A program made the translations under genes and the position numbers. Below, piece by piece: positions 34,043 to 42,951 of a stretch of DNA of 64,000 nucleotides (the first letter of the stretch is position 1; each line of letters opens with the position of its first letter). The DNA comes from Bradyrhizobium sp. CCBAU 51765 (GTDB taxonomy: Bacteria > Pseudomonadota > Alphaproteobacteria > Rhizobiales > Xanthobacteraceae), in the NCBI RefSeq assembly GCF_015291725.1, contig NZ_CP030038.1:4577001-4641000 (forward strand). The letters run 5' to 3'. Below the pieces are notes generated by a model. It did not search any database. It was not told the DNA's origin and saw only the letters and a program-made list of their open reading frames with translations.

Positions 34043-35575
34043 ATGAACAGCGTGAGTGGGTCGGGTTCTTCCGCCAAGTCGGCGCGGCTTTGGCAGGTCG
34101 CCATTTTGACGGCGGCGGGTGCGATCGGCACGACCAGCCACGCGGACGCGGCGTTCTACTATTGGACGGATTATTCCGACGGCTCCTATTACGCCCGGCA
34201 GCGTCCCGAGCCACTGCGCCAGAAGCCGCAGAAGCGCCAAACAGTCGGCAAGAAAGAAATCGCCGAGAAGGAAGCCGGCACCAAGCCGCAGGGACCGCTC
34301 GTCATCGTCGTCTCGATCGACCGGCAGAAGGTGACGGTCTACGACAGCAAAGGCGCGTTCGCGGAATCCCCGGTCTCGACCGGCATGAAGGGCCATTCGA
34401 CGCCGATGGGTGTGTTCAGCGTCATCCAGAAGCACAAATTCCATCGCTCCAACATCTATAGCGGCGCGCCGATGCCGTACATGCAGCGGATCACCTGGTC
34501 CGGCGTCGCCATGCATGCCGGCGTGTTGCCGGGTTACCCGGCCTCGCACGGCTGCATCCGCATGCCGACGTCGTTCGCGGTGAAGATGTGGAACTGGACC
34601 AGGATGGGCGCGCGCGTCATCGTCGCGCCCGGCGAGATGACGCCGCACAGCTTCTCGCATCCCCTGCTCGCGTCGGTGCGTGTGCCGCCGCAGCCCATGG
34701 CGAGCCTCGAGCCGCAGACTACCGTCGGCGAGAAGGGCGACAAGGGCGCCGCCGAAACCAAGCCCGCGGAGACGAAGACTGCAAGCGCCGACAGCGTGCT
34801 CGCGTTGCGTGCGTCCCTCGGCCATGCCGCGATGTCGGATGTGACCACGGGCAGCGCGCCCGCGCGCGAGGAAGCCGTCGCACCGGCCGATAAGGCAAGG
34901 ACGGCCGAGGCATTCGGTACAATCAAGCCAGGTCACGACGACAAGCCCGCCAACAAGGTCGAGGCGGTCAAAGCCGAGCCGGTCAAGACGGAGGCGGTGG
35001 ACTCTGCGAAGACGCCCAATGCGCCGGCCACGGCGCAAATGACTACTTCGCCTGACGCAAAGAAGGACGAGACCCGCGTTGCCGACCCGGCGCCAGCCGC
35101 AAAACCGGAAGCGCCCAAGCGGGCCGGCCAGATTGCCGTCTTCATCAGCCGCAAGGATTCCAAGCTCTATGTGCGGCAGAATTTTGCGCCGCTGTTCGAG
35201 GTGCCCGTCACGATCGCCGCGAGCGACCGGCCGCTCGGCACGCATGTCTTCACCGCCGAAGTTGACAAGGCCGACGCCAATTCGCTGCGCTGGTCGGTGG
35301 TGTCGCTGCCCGTCTCCGCCCGTTCCGCGGCACGCGTGGACGACAGCCGCCTCGCGCGCGGCCAGCGCGGCGCCGCCGTGATCCCCGTCGCCGTCAGGCC
35401 CGTGGTCACGCCGGACGGTCCGGCCGAGGCCCTCGACCGCATCTCGATCCCCGCGGAGACCATGGCGAGGATCAACGAGATGCTGACGTCCGGCGGCTCG
35501 ATCATCGTCTCCGACCAGGGCATCAACCAGGGCGAGACCGGCGAAGGCACCGATTTCATCGTCCGCCTGTACTAG
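34043..35575 (+). CDS. L,D-transpeptidase (YkuD) with second, degenerate domain
   Basis: A 510-residue exported enzyme. The signal segment (LWQVAILTAAGAIGTTSHADA) is followed by a YkuD domain (residues ~85-205) with the catalytic motif HGCIRMP, Cys171. It makes 3-3 peptidoglycan crosslinks or anchors proteins. A Lys/Ala/Pro-rich linker (~225-360) follows. The last 140 residues start IAVFISRKDSKLYVRQN and LFEVPVTIAASDRPLGTHVFTA, which echo the YkuD N-terminal half (VIVVSIDRQKVTVYD, GHSTPMGVFSV) but lack His/Cys. A GTG at 34031 is another possible start. Confidence 0.88.
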   Translation: MNSVSGSGSSAKSARLWQVAILTAAGAIGTTSHADAAFYYWTDYSDGSYYARQRPEPLRQKPQKRQTVGKKEIAEKEAGTKPQGPLVIVVSIDRQKVTVYDSKGAFAESPVSTGMKGHSTPMGVFSVIQKHKFHRSNIYSGAPMPYMQRITWSGVAMHAGVLPGYPASHGCIRMPTSFAVKMWNWTRMGARVIVAPGEMTPHSFSHPLLASVRVPPQPMASLEPQTTVGEKGDKGAAETKPAETKTASADSVLALRASLGHAAMSDVTTGSAPAREEAVAPADKARTAEAFGTIKPGHDDKPANKVEAVKAEPVKTEAVDSAKTPNAPATAQMTTSPDAKKDETRVADPAPAAKPEAPKRAGQIAVFISRKDSKLYVRQNFAPLFEVPVTIAASDRPLGTHVFTAEVDKADANSLRWSVVSLPVSARSAARVDDSRLARGQRGAAVIPVAVRPVVTPDGPAEALDRISIPAETMARINEMLTSGGSIIVSDQGINQGETGEGTDFIVRLY

Positions 35576-35663
35576 GCTTCGTCGCCCCGATAACGCGGTG
35601 TTGAGCAGTCCGGTCGTGCCGGCGGGGTAACATGCGGCCCGGATCATTTCGGGGGACGCCGTC

Positions 35664-36233
35664 ATGATGAATCGCAGGACCATGCTCGTCGCAACGGTTG
35701 CAGGCGCGATCGCGCCGGCAGCACGCGCTTTCGCCGATGGCGGCATGAGCCGGATTTCGGCCTACGCCTTCTCCTTTCCCGCATTGTCAGGCGACGACAT
35801 CCGCCTCGCCGCGTTCACCGGCAAACCGCTTCTGGTGGTGAACACTGCCTCGCTCTGTGGCTACACGCCGCAATATGCCGGCCTGCAAGAGCTATGGAAC
35901 GAATTCCGCCCCCGCGGGCTCACCGTGATCGGCGTACCTTCCAACGACTTCGGGGCCCAGGAGCCCGGCGGCGCGAGCGAGATCACGGAGACCGCGCACC
36001 ACCAATATGGTGTTACCTTCCCGGTTACGGCCAAGGCCGTGGTGCTCGGAGCGAAAGCGCATCCATTCTACAAATGGGCTGCCGAGGCGCGACCGAAGGA
36101 AGTTCCGAAGTGGAACTTCCACAAATACCTGATCGGCCGCGACGGCTATATCGCCGACGTCTTTGCGTCCGCGGTCGAACCGGCTGACACGCGGATCAAG
36201 ACGGCCATTGCCAGGGCGCTGGCCGACAGTTGA
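35664..36233 (+). CDS. Glutathione peroxidase family protein, exported
   Basis: A 189-residue thiol peroxidase. The catalytic Cys65 is in NTASLCGYTPQYAGLQ. The other family blocks are GVPSNDFGAQEPG and KWNFHKYLIGRDG. The N-terminus MNRRTMLVATVAGAIAPAARAFA is a signal peptide with a twin Arg, so Tat export is possible. Standard bacterial members are cytoplasmic and near 160 residues; the extra length is the signal. GGGGG lies 8 bases before the ATG. Confidence 0.9.
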   Translation: MMNRRTMLVATVAGAIAPAARAFADGGMSRISAYAFSFPALSGDDIRLAAFTGKPLLVVNTASLCGYTPQYAGLQELWNEFRPRGLTVIGVPSNDFGAQEPGGASEITETAHHQYGVTFPVTAKAVVLGAKAHPFYKWAAEARPKEVPKWNFHKYLIGRDGYIADVFASAVEPADTRIKTAIARALADS

Positions 36234-36395
36234 CGCAGGTGCGCCATCCGGCTGGGCACAAGTGTCGGGGTGGGTCAAACAGCCGTTGCAATGGCGATGC
36301 CGCACCATCTAGGCTAGGATCGTTTGGGGCGGGACGGTTTTGCCACAGGCGAAAAGCCGCGGCGGGACAACGGGGCCAATCTCGAGGACAACACC

Positions 36396-37421
36396 ATGCG
36401 TGTGGCGGCAGGACTGATTCTGGCAGGCGCGATGTCGGTTGCGATGACCGGCGCAGCATGGTCGCAGACACCGGCCGCGAAGCCGGCAGCCGCGACGCAA
36501 GCCGCACCGGCGGCGACGCCGGTCGCGTCGGCGCCCGTGACGGCTCCGGCTGCCGCTCCCGCGACAGGCGCCGCGCCAGCAGGGTTCGTCAATCCGCCTC
36601 CGCCCAAGCAGCCGCCGCAGCCGGCGCGCGCGGCCTGCAACACGCCGGGCGCGCTCGGCGTCGCCCGCACCGTCGAGATCGATACCACGGGCGGTCCCGG
36701 CTTCGGCTTTGAGCATTTCAAGGAGCTCGACTTCCTGCGCGACAAGGAGGTGGTGCTGACCTTCGACGACGGCCCCTGGCCGCGCAACACGCCCGCAGTG
36801 CTGAAGGCGCTCGCCGACGAGTGCACCACCGGTATCTTCTTCTCCATCGGCAAGCACGCGACCTATGAGCCGGAAATCCTGAAGCAGGTCTACGCGGCCG
36901 GTCATACGGTCGGCGCCCACACCTGGTCGCACGCCAACCTCAACAACAAGAAGCTCACCGAAGCGCAGCGCAAGGACGAGATCGAGAAGGGCTTCAGCGC
37001 CGTGAGATGGGCGCTCGGTGGCATCTCGCCCTCGCCGTTCTTCCGTTTCCCGGCGCTCCAGCATCCGCCGGAGATGGTCACCTATCTCGGCAACCGCAAT
37101 GTCGCGATCTTCTCCTGCGACATCGACTCGTTCGACTTCAAGGCCTCCAAGCCCGAGAAGGTGGTCGAGACCGTGATGAAGAAGCTCGATACCAAGGGCA
37201 AGGGCATCATCCTGATGCACGACTTCCAGAAGCACACTGCGGAGGCCCTGCCCGAGCTACTCAAGCGGCTGAAGGCCGGCGGCTACAAAGTGGTGGCGAT
37301 GCGCGCCAAGTTCCCGGCATCGACACTGCCGGAATACGACCAGGAGCTGCTCAAGGACGCCAAGCTGCCGACGGTGAGCCAGCGCCCGGTCAATTCCGTG
37401 GTGACGACCGTTTCCGAATAG
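36396..37421 (+). CDS. Polysaccharide deacetylase (NodB homology)
   Basis: A 341-residue exported deacetylase. The signal peptide ends near AWSQ (residue 24). An Ala/Pro-rich linker (~25-85) follows, then the NodB domain with TFDDGPWPRNT (metal-binding Asp), HTWSHANL (metal His) and ILMHDFQKHT at the end. It likely removes acetyl groups from peptidoglycan or chitin-like sugars in the periplasm. The ATG at 36396 has GAGGA 7 bases upstream. The DHFR-like gene follows 7 bases later. Confidence 0.9.
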   Translation: MRVAAGLILAGAMSVAMTGAAWSQTPAAKPAAATQAAPAATPVASAPVTAPAAAPATGAAPAGFVNPPPPKQPPQPARAACNTPGALGVARTVEIDTTGGPGFGFEHFKELDFLRDKEVVLTFDDGPWPRNTPAVLKALADECTTGIFFSIGKHATYEPEILKQVYAAGHTVGAHTWSHANLNNKKLTEAQRKDEIEKGFSAVRWALGGISPSPFFRFPALQHPPEMVTYLGNRNVAIFSCDIDSFDFKASKPEKVVETVMKKLDTKGKGIILMHDFQKHTAEALPELLKRLKAGGYKVVAMRAKFPASTLPEYDQELLKDAKLPTVSQRPVNSVVTTVSE

Positions 37422-37428
37422 AAGGCCG

Positions 37429-37980
37429 TTGTCTTTCCGTATCGAAGGCTACGTCATCGTCTCGGCGGACGGCATGCTTGCCGACGCCGATCGCGTCATG
37501 CCCGACAGCCTGAAGTTCGAAGCCGACAAGCTGTTCTTCGAGCAGGCGCTCGATCGCGCCGCGCTGATCGTGCATGGCCGACACTCGCATGAGCAGCAGC
37601 CGAATTCGCCGAAGCGCAAGCGGCTGATCCTGACCCGCAAGATCAGGGACCTCACCGTCGACCCTGAGATGCCGAACGCGACGCTGTGGAATCCGCAGCA
37701 CGCGAGCTTTGATGAGGCCTGCGCCTTCGCGGACGTCGCCTCCGGCATGATCGCCATCATCGGCGGTCCGCTCGTGTTCGACATGTTCATGGACCGCTAC
37801 GACGCGTTCTGGCTGTCGGAAGCCCCGCATGTGTGGCTGCCCGGCGGCGAAGGCTGTTTCGGCGGCGTGCCGGCGCGGACGCCTCACGAGGTGCTGGCTT
37901 CGCACGGATTGAAGCCGGGCGCCCCGTACGTGCTCGACGCGGCACATGAGGTGACCGTGACGCCGTGGCGGCCAAAGTAG
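37429..37980 (+). CDS. Dihydrofolate-reductase-like protein (RibD C-terminal fold)
   Basis: A 183-residue cytoplasmic protein. IEGYVIVSADGMLAD near the start, AALIVHGRHSHE, RLILTRK and IAIIGGPLVFDMFMDRYDAFWLS follow the order of the DHFR/RibD reductase fold, with the nucleotide-binding IIGG motif. It probably uses NADPH; substrate unknown. The start is TTG, 7 bases after the deacetylase stop, so it is likely co-transcribed with it. Confidence 0.78.
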   Translation: MSFRIEGYVIVSADGMLADADRVMPDSLKFEADKLFFEQALDRAALIVHGRHSHEQQPNSPKRKRLILTRKIRDLTVDPEMPNATLWNPQHASFDEACAFADVASGMIAIIGGPLVFDMFMDRYDAFWLSEAPHVWLPGGEGCFGGVPARTPHEVLASHGLKPGAPYVLDAAHEVTVTPWRPK

Positions 37981-38508
37981 CCTCCCGGCATGGCCGGCCG
38001 GCTTTCGCTCACACCGGTAGGATGAGGCTCGGGCAAAAATTGAGGAACAACCCCATGCACAGTACCGGCATCACGATACCTTTTTGTATCTTACCGGTTC
38101 ATCGAGCAAAATTGGCGCCGCCGCCGGCCAGCGCAAAGCCGGCTAGCATATTGGCCGAGGCCCGATAATCGGCCCCGACGGCGGTCATGGCGCTATAGCC
38201 AACGTCCGCGGCGCCGCGTCAATACGAGCTGACGATTGAGAAACACCGGATCAATAGACTGAGACAAAAACGCAAAACTGGACGGCCTGCATCGTGGCGG
38301 AAGACGCCGATTGGGTACTGCCTGCACCGAGACGTCCGCATTGGTACAGAAATGAGCCGCTTTCCCTCTGCGGGATAATCACCATATACGACGGGGCTCG
38401 GGTCTCTCCCGCCGAAGGCCTCCATGGCCCTCCGGAAATCCTTGCCATGATTGGCCCGGGCTGGCCGGTTCCGGCCTCAACGATGATCGAGACGCGACCA
38501 CAGGCACC
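37981..38508. other. Gene-free spacer upstream of an AraC gene
   Basis: A 528-base region without a convincing gene. It contains the 19-mer shared with 8478-8496 and a small hairpin GATAC-CTTTTT-GTATC near 38075. A 37-codon frame from the ATG at 38055 has a fair ribosome-binding site but no recognisable product. Confidence 0.45.
38046..38064 (+). repeat. Shared intergenic 19-mer, copy 2
   Basis: AACAACCCCATGCACAGTA, identical to the reverse-strand copy at 8478-8496. GGGCAAAA lies shortly upstream in this copy. Confidence 0.6.
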
Positions 38509-39618
38509 ATGAACGACGACTGCACGACGACAGGTCCGACAGACGCCTCCGGGCTGACGGGCGATGCAGCCCCGATTTCGTCCCTGCTGCCGGCATTCGG
38601 CTTCACTGCCGATCGGATGGAGGCAGATGCGAACCTCGCCGCCTGGCGAGAATCGGTCGCCACGCTGTTCGACGTCGACGAACTCGCCGCCGACGAACCG
38701 GGCCCGTTTCGCGCCGACATCAGCTCCTACGCCATGGGCCCGCTGCTGATCGGGCTGAGCCGTGCCAGCGGCCAGCGTTTCCGCCGTACCCCCGAAACGA
38801 TTGCGCGCAGCGGCGTCGACCACATCATTCTCCAGCTCTATCTCAAGGGTGGCTACGACGGCGTCGCCGGCACCCGGCCGATCCGTGTGCGCGCCGGCGA
38901 CATCTGCCTGTTCGACCTCGCCCAGACGCTGGAGACCAAGGCGACGGCTTTCGAGAACATCACGCTGGTCGTGCCGCGCCCGATGTTCGGCACCCATCTC
39001 TTGCGGGTCGACGACCTGCACGGCCTGGTCCTGCCGGGCAGCAGCGTGATCGCAAGGCTGCTGGCCGGACATCTCACCGCTCTGGTCGAATTTGCGCCCC
39101 GCATGACGCTCGACGAATGCCAATCGGTGGTCGAGGGCACGGTTTCGCTGCTGGCCGCGTGCCTGCGCAACGAGCTCGAACGTGGCTACGCCGACCATAC
39201 CGTCGCTGCGAGCCCGTCCTTGATGCGGATTCGGCAATATATCGAGGCTGGCCTTGCCAGCGAGGATCTGTCGGCCAATTCGATCGCGGCCCATTTCGGC
39301 CTGTCCCGGGCTTCACTGTACCGGTTGTTCGCGCCCGTCGGCGGCATCGCGGACTACATTCGCAGCCGTCGGCTGCACCGCGCGTTCTTCGATCTCGCCA
39401 ATTCGGGCTCGCGTGGTCCGCGCATCAGCGAGGTCGCGCGGCGCTGGCAGCTCGGCACCGACGCGCATTTCACGCGCTCGTTCAAGGCAGCCTACGGCAT
39501 TACGCCCCGCGCAGCGCGCGAGGCCGCATTGCTCGGCCTGCAGCACGGCACCGATGCAACGAGCAGCGCAACGATTTCCCGCTGGATGCGCGAGATCGCG
39601 CCCCCAAGGGCGCATTAA
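38509..39618 (+). CDS. AraC family transcriptional regulator
   Basis: A 369-residue regulator. The N-terminal sensor half (residues ~40-220) is of the AraC-binding-like type with HIILQLYLKGGYDGVAG and VRAGDICLFDLAQTLETKA. The C-terminal DNA-binding part has LSANSIAAHFGLSRASLYRLF and PRISEVARRWQLGTDAHFTRSFKAAYGITPRAAR. The target is unknown. It converges with the DoxX gene 3 bases away. Confidence 0.9.
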   Translation: MNDDCTTTGPTDASGLTGDAAPISSLLPAFGFTADRMEADANLAAWRESVATLFDVDELAADEPGPFRADISSYAMGPLLIGLSRASGQRFRRTPETIARSGVDHIILQLYLKGGYDGVAGTRPIRVRAGDICLFDLAQTLETKATAFENITLVVPRPMFGTHLLRVDDLHGLVLPGSSVIARLLAGHLTALVEFAPRMTLDECQSVVEGTVSLLAACLRNELERGYADHTVAASPSLMRIRQYIEAGLASEDLSANSIAAHFGLSRASLYRLFAPVGGIADYIRSRRLHRAFFDLANSGSRGPRISEVARRWQLGTDAHFTRSFKAAYGITPRAAREAALLGLQHGTDATSSATISRWMREIAPPRAH

Positions 39619-39621
39619 TCG

Positions 39622-40074
39622 CTACACGTCGCCGTAGGCCGCCTCGGCCGGACGCGTGGCGCGGCCGTAGCCGATGATCATGCAGAGCGCGCCGATGATC
39701 GACAGGTTCTTGAGCGCGTCGACCAGCATCTTGGCGTTGTCCGGCGGGGTCTGGTTCCAGAAATCGTAGAACAGGACGGTCGCGACGGCGACGTAGATGA
39801 TCAGCAGCATCGCAAAGAAGCGCGCGCCAAAATTCAGCGCGATCATCAGCCCTGCGATGACCTCGAGTCCGCCGACCGCGATCGCCAGCAGCTGCGGCGT
39901 CGTCATGGCCGTCGCCCCTTCGATCTGCGTGGCGTAAGGCGCGATGACATCGGGCACTACGAGCTTGGTGGCGATGAAATCCGCGGTCGCCTGGATGGCA
40001 AAGAGCTTGGTCGCGCCCGTGTAGATGAACAGAACGGCGAACAGGATTCGCCCGAAAGTCACGAACGCTGGCAT
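39622..40074 (-). CDS. DoxX family membrane protein
   Basis: A 150-residue inner-membrane protein with four hydrophobic helices (about residues 5-25, 58-80, 85-105 and 122-140). It has FIYTGATKLFA and AVGGLEVIAGLMIALNFGARF, typical of DoxX. Members are linked to quinone-dependent redox reactions, but the role is not settled. GAGG lies 6 bases before the ATG. Confidence 0.83.
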   Translation of the reverse strand: MPAFVTFGRILFAVLFIYTGATKLFAIQATADFIATKLVVPDVIAPYATQIEGATAMTTPQLLAIAVGGLEVIAGLMIALNFGARFFAMLLIIYVAVATVLFYDFWNQTPPDNAKMLVDALKNLSIIGALCMIIGYGRATRPAEAAYGDV

Positions 40075-40202
40075 GATCGGCCTCTTGGCAAAGCGCTACA
40101 GCACGGAACGCTTGCAGGGATTATGAAGAGTCGCGCGCCGGTTTACAAACGGGGAAATGGAGAAGTGCGAGGAATTCAAAAGGGAGCGGCGCTCCGTTCG
40201 GT

Positions 40203-40227
40203 TGGCGCTCCCTAGCGGAATCGAACC
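40203..40227 (-). other. tRNA 3'-end-like remnant
   Basis: On the minus strand it reads GGTTCGATTCCG followed by CTAGGGAGCGCCA. That is a T-loop, a spacer and an acceptor end with CCA, but no complete tRNA folds around it. It may be an old attachment-site scar. Confidence 0.35.
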
Positions 40228-40259
40228 GAGAGCGGTGTGATCTGCCAAAACGCTCTCGA

Positions 40260-40344
40260 CGTCATGGCCGGGCTTGTCCCGGCCATCCACGGCTTGCCTC
40301 GCGGGACGAAGAACGTGGATGCCCGGGACAAGCCCGGGCATGAC
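40260..40344. repeat. Dispersed palindrome (CGTCATGGCCGGG type)
   Basis: The left arm CGTCATGGCCGGGCTTGTCC pairs with the right arm GGACAAGCCCGGGCATGACG apart from one mismatch, and an inner CCATCCACG/CGTGGATG pair extends the stem. It lies past the malic enzyme gene, with the tRNA-like remnant in the same 320-base spacer. Confidence 0.85.
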
Positions 40345-40394
40345 GAGTTTGCGGAGCGAGCGCTTCCTAAAATATCTTGAGGGGTACGAAGCAA

Positions 40395-42704
40395 CTACGT
40401 GAACAACGTCGGCTGCTGCCGGGCCGCGCGCTCCTGGGCTTCGACGACTGCAACAGCCGTCATGTTGAGGATGCCGCGCGCGGTCACCGACGGCGTCAGG
40501 ATATGCGCGGGGTGCGCCGGGCCGACCAGGATCGGGCCGACGGGGAGCGCGTCCGCCAGCGACTTGATCATCTGGTAGGCGACGTTGGCGGTGTCGAGGG
40601 TCGGCATGATCAGGATGTTGGCCTCGCCCTCCAGCTTGGAGTGCGGCAACACCATCCTTCGCGCAGCGGCGGAGAGCGCGGTATCGCCCTGCATCTCGCC
40701 GTCGGCCTCGATCTCCGGATGCTTCTCCTTCAACAGCTGGGTCGCCCGCCGCATCTTGCGCGAGGATTCGGTGTCGTAGCTGCCGAAATCCGAGTGCGAG
40801 ACGAAGGCGATCTTCGGCTTGATGTTGAAGCGCTGCACGTGGACCGCGGCGAGCGATGCGATCTCCGCGAGCTCTTCCGCGCTCGGGTTGGGCCGAACCT
40901 GCGTGTCGGCGATGAAGAAGGCGCCCTTGCTGGTGATCAGCAGCGCAAGCGCCGCGTAGTCGCTGATCCCCGGCGAGAAGCCGATGATCTCGCGGACATG
41001 GCGCAGATGGCTCATGTAGCGGCCCTCGACGCCGCAAAGCATGGCATCCGCCTCGCCACGCGTCACCGCGAGCGCGGCGATCACGGTGTTGTTGGTGCGC
41101 ACAACCGTGCGGGCTGCATCCGGCGTGACGCCGCGGCGGCCAGCAACCTCGACATAGGACTGCACATAGGAGCGGTAGCGCGGATCGTCCTCGGGATTGA
41201 CCAGGTCGAAGTCCTTGCCGGCGCGGATCGAGAGCCCGAAGCGCTTGATGCGCGCCTCCACCACCGAAGGACGGCCGACCAGGATCGGCCGGGCCAGGTT
41301 CTCCTCCAGCACGACTTGCGTCGCGCGGAGCACACGCTCGTCCTCGCCTTCGGCATAGATCACGCGCACCGGCTGGGTCTTGGCCTTGGCGAACATCGGC
41401 TTCATGACGAGGCCGGAGCGGAAGGCGAAGCGCTCCAGCAACGCGGTGTACTCGTCGAAATTGGTGATGGGGCGCGTTGCGACGCCCGACTCCATCGCCG
41501 CCTTGGCGACAGCCGGCGCGATGCGCAGAATCAGGCGCGGGTCGAACGGACTTGGGATCAGCGAGCCCGGGCCGAAGCCTTGGGTCTCGCCCGTGTCAAA
41601 CCCCTGCGCGACGGCATCCGACGGCGCCTCGCGCGCGAGCTGCGCGATGGCTTCGACCGCGGCGTGCTTCATCTCCTCGTTGATGGCGGTGGCGCCGACG
41701 TCGAGCGCGCCGCGGAAGATGAAGGGAAAGCAGAGGACATTGTTGACCTGGTTCGGATAGTCCGAGCGGCCGGTGCAGATCATGGCGTCGGGGCGCGCCT
41801 TTCGCGCCTCTTCCGGCATGATCTCCGGCACGGGATTGGCAAGGGCCATGATCAAGGGCTTGTCGCCCATCGCCTTGGCCATCTCCGGCTTGAGCACGCC
41901 GGGTGCCGAGAGTCCGATGAAGATATCGGCGCCGCCGATGACGTCGGCGAGCGTGCGCTTGTCGGTCTTCTGCGCATAGACCGACTTCCAGCGGTCCATC
42001 GAGGTGTTGCGCCCCTCATGCACGAGACCGTCGATGTCGCAGACCCAGATGTTCTTCCGCTGCGCGCCCATCGAGACGAGCAAGTTCAGCGTGGCGAGCG
42101 CGGCCGCCCCTGCCCCCGAGGCCACGATCTTGACCTCCGACAGCTTCTTGCCGTTCAGCCTGAGGCCGTTGGTGATCGCCGCGGCGACGATGATGGCGGT
42201 GCCATGCTGGTCGTCATGGAAGACCGGGATCTTCATGCGCTCCTTCAAGCGCGTCTCGATCTCGAAGCATTCCGGTCCGCGGATGTCTTCCAGATTGATG
42301 CCGCCGAAGGTCGGCTCGAGCGCCGCCACCGTCTCGACCACACGGTCGATGGTGTCGGCGGCGATCTCGATGTCGAACACGTCGATGCCGGCGAATTTCT
42401 TGAACAGGACCGCCTTGCCTTCCATCACCGGCTTGGAGGCCAGCGGGCCGATATTGCCGAGGCCGAGCACCGCGGTGCCGTTGGAGACCACCGCGACCAG
42501 GTTGGCGCGGGTGGTGAGCGTGGCCGCCTCGGCCGGGTTCTTGGCGATCTCGGTGCAGGCGGCGGCAACGCCCGGAGAATAGGCCAGCGCGAGGTCGCGC
42601 TGGTTGGCAAGCGGCTTGCTTGCCTGGATCTCGAGCTTTCCGGGGCGCGGCAGACGATGATAGGCCAGCGCCGCCTGGTGGAGATCATCAGAATAGGACG
42701 ACAT
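40395..42704 (-). CDS. maeB: NADP-dependent malic enzyme with phosphotransacetylase-like domain
   Basis: A 769-residue two-domain enzyme that decarboxylates malate to pyruvate with NADP. The malic enzyme domain (residues 1-430) has LAYSPGVAAAC, IFHDDQHGT-like PVFHDDQHGTAIIVAAA (metal and malate site), GAGAAALATLNLL (cofactor fold) and LANPVPEI. The C-terminal domain (~440-769) resembles phosphotransacetylase and is probably regulatory (acetyl-CoA inhibition in relatives). It feeds pyruvate and NADPH, important when dicarboxylates are the carbon source. The size fits the MaeB class. Confidence 0.94.
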   Translation of the reverse strand: MSSYSDDLHQAALAYHRLPRPGKLEIQASKPLANQRDLALAYSPGVAAACTEIAKNPAEAATLTTRANLVAVVSNGTAVLGLGNIGPLASKPVMEGKAVLFKKFAGIDVFDIEIAADTIDRVVETVAALEPTFGGINLEDIRGPECFEIETRLKERMKIPVFHDDQHGTAIIVAAAITNGLRLNGKKLSEVKIVASGAGAAALATLNLLVSMGAQRKNIWVCDIDGLVHEGRNTSMDRWKSVYAQKTDKRTLADVIGGADIFIGLSAPGVLKPEMAKAMGDKPLIMALANPVPEIMPEEARKARPDAMICTGRSDYPNQVNNVLCFPFIFRGALDVGATAINEEMKHAAVEAIAQLAREAPSDAVAQGFDTGETQGFGPGSLIPSPFDPRLILRIAPAVAKAAMESGVATRPITNFDEYTALLERFAFRSGLVMKPMFAKAKTQPVRVIYAEGEDERVLRATQVVLEENLARPILVGRPSVVEARIKRFGLSIRAGKDFDLVNPEDDPRYRSYVQSYVEVAGRRGVTPDAARTVVRTNNTVIAALAVTRGEADAMLCGVEGRYMSHLRHVREIIGFSPGISDYAALALLITSKGAFFIADTQVRPNPSAEELAEIASLAAVHVQRFNIKPKIAFVSHSDFGSYDTESSRKMRRATQLLKEKHPEIEADGEMQGDTALSAAARRMVLPHSKLEGEANILIMPTLDTANVAYQMIKSLADALPVGPILVGPAHPAHILTPSVTARGILNMTAVAVVEAQERAARQQPTLFT

Positions 42705-42951
42705 GCGGAGTCTCGCCTCACGTTACCGGCATCAAAATGCATGATCCGGAGCTGCCGCCCAAGCGAAACGGTATTTCCGGGTCATGGAAACGGGATGAAG
42801 CACGCCGGGTGCCCCGGTGGCAACATCCGATTGCGCCCCCATCAACAGGGTGCGCAGTCAACTGTCTGAAAACCATAGCTTTCCCTGGACCGCGCGGCGT
42901 TTGCCGAATATGGCAGGTTGCGCGGTGCAGAGCGAGCAACTGGAGCTGGGA

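Noticed and set aside
33278..35746. 822-codon open frame antisense to the L,D-transpeptidase gene
   Set aside because: It covers creA in part and the reverse of a clear YkuD gene. No family motif is visible.
38055..38168. 37-codon frame starting in the shared 19-mer
   Set aside because: The frame after the first three codons differs entirely from that of the other copy, so the conserved part is the DNA, not a peptide.
40377..42869. 830-codon open frame antisense to the malic enzyme gene
   Set aside because: It mirrors maeB along its length, has His/Arg/Asp-rich composition typical of reversed GC-rich genes and no domain. It is a frame shadow.
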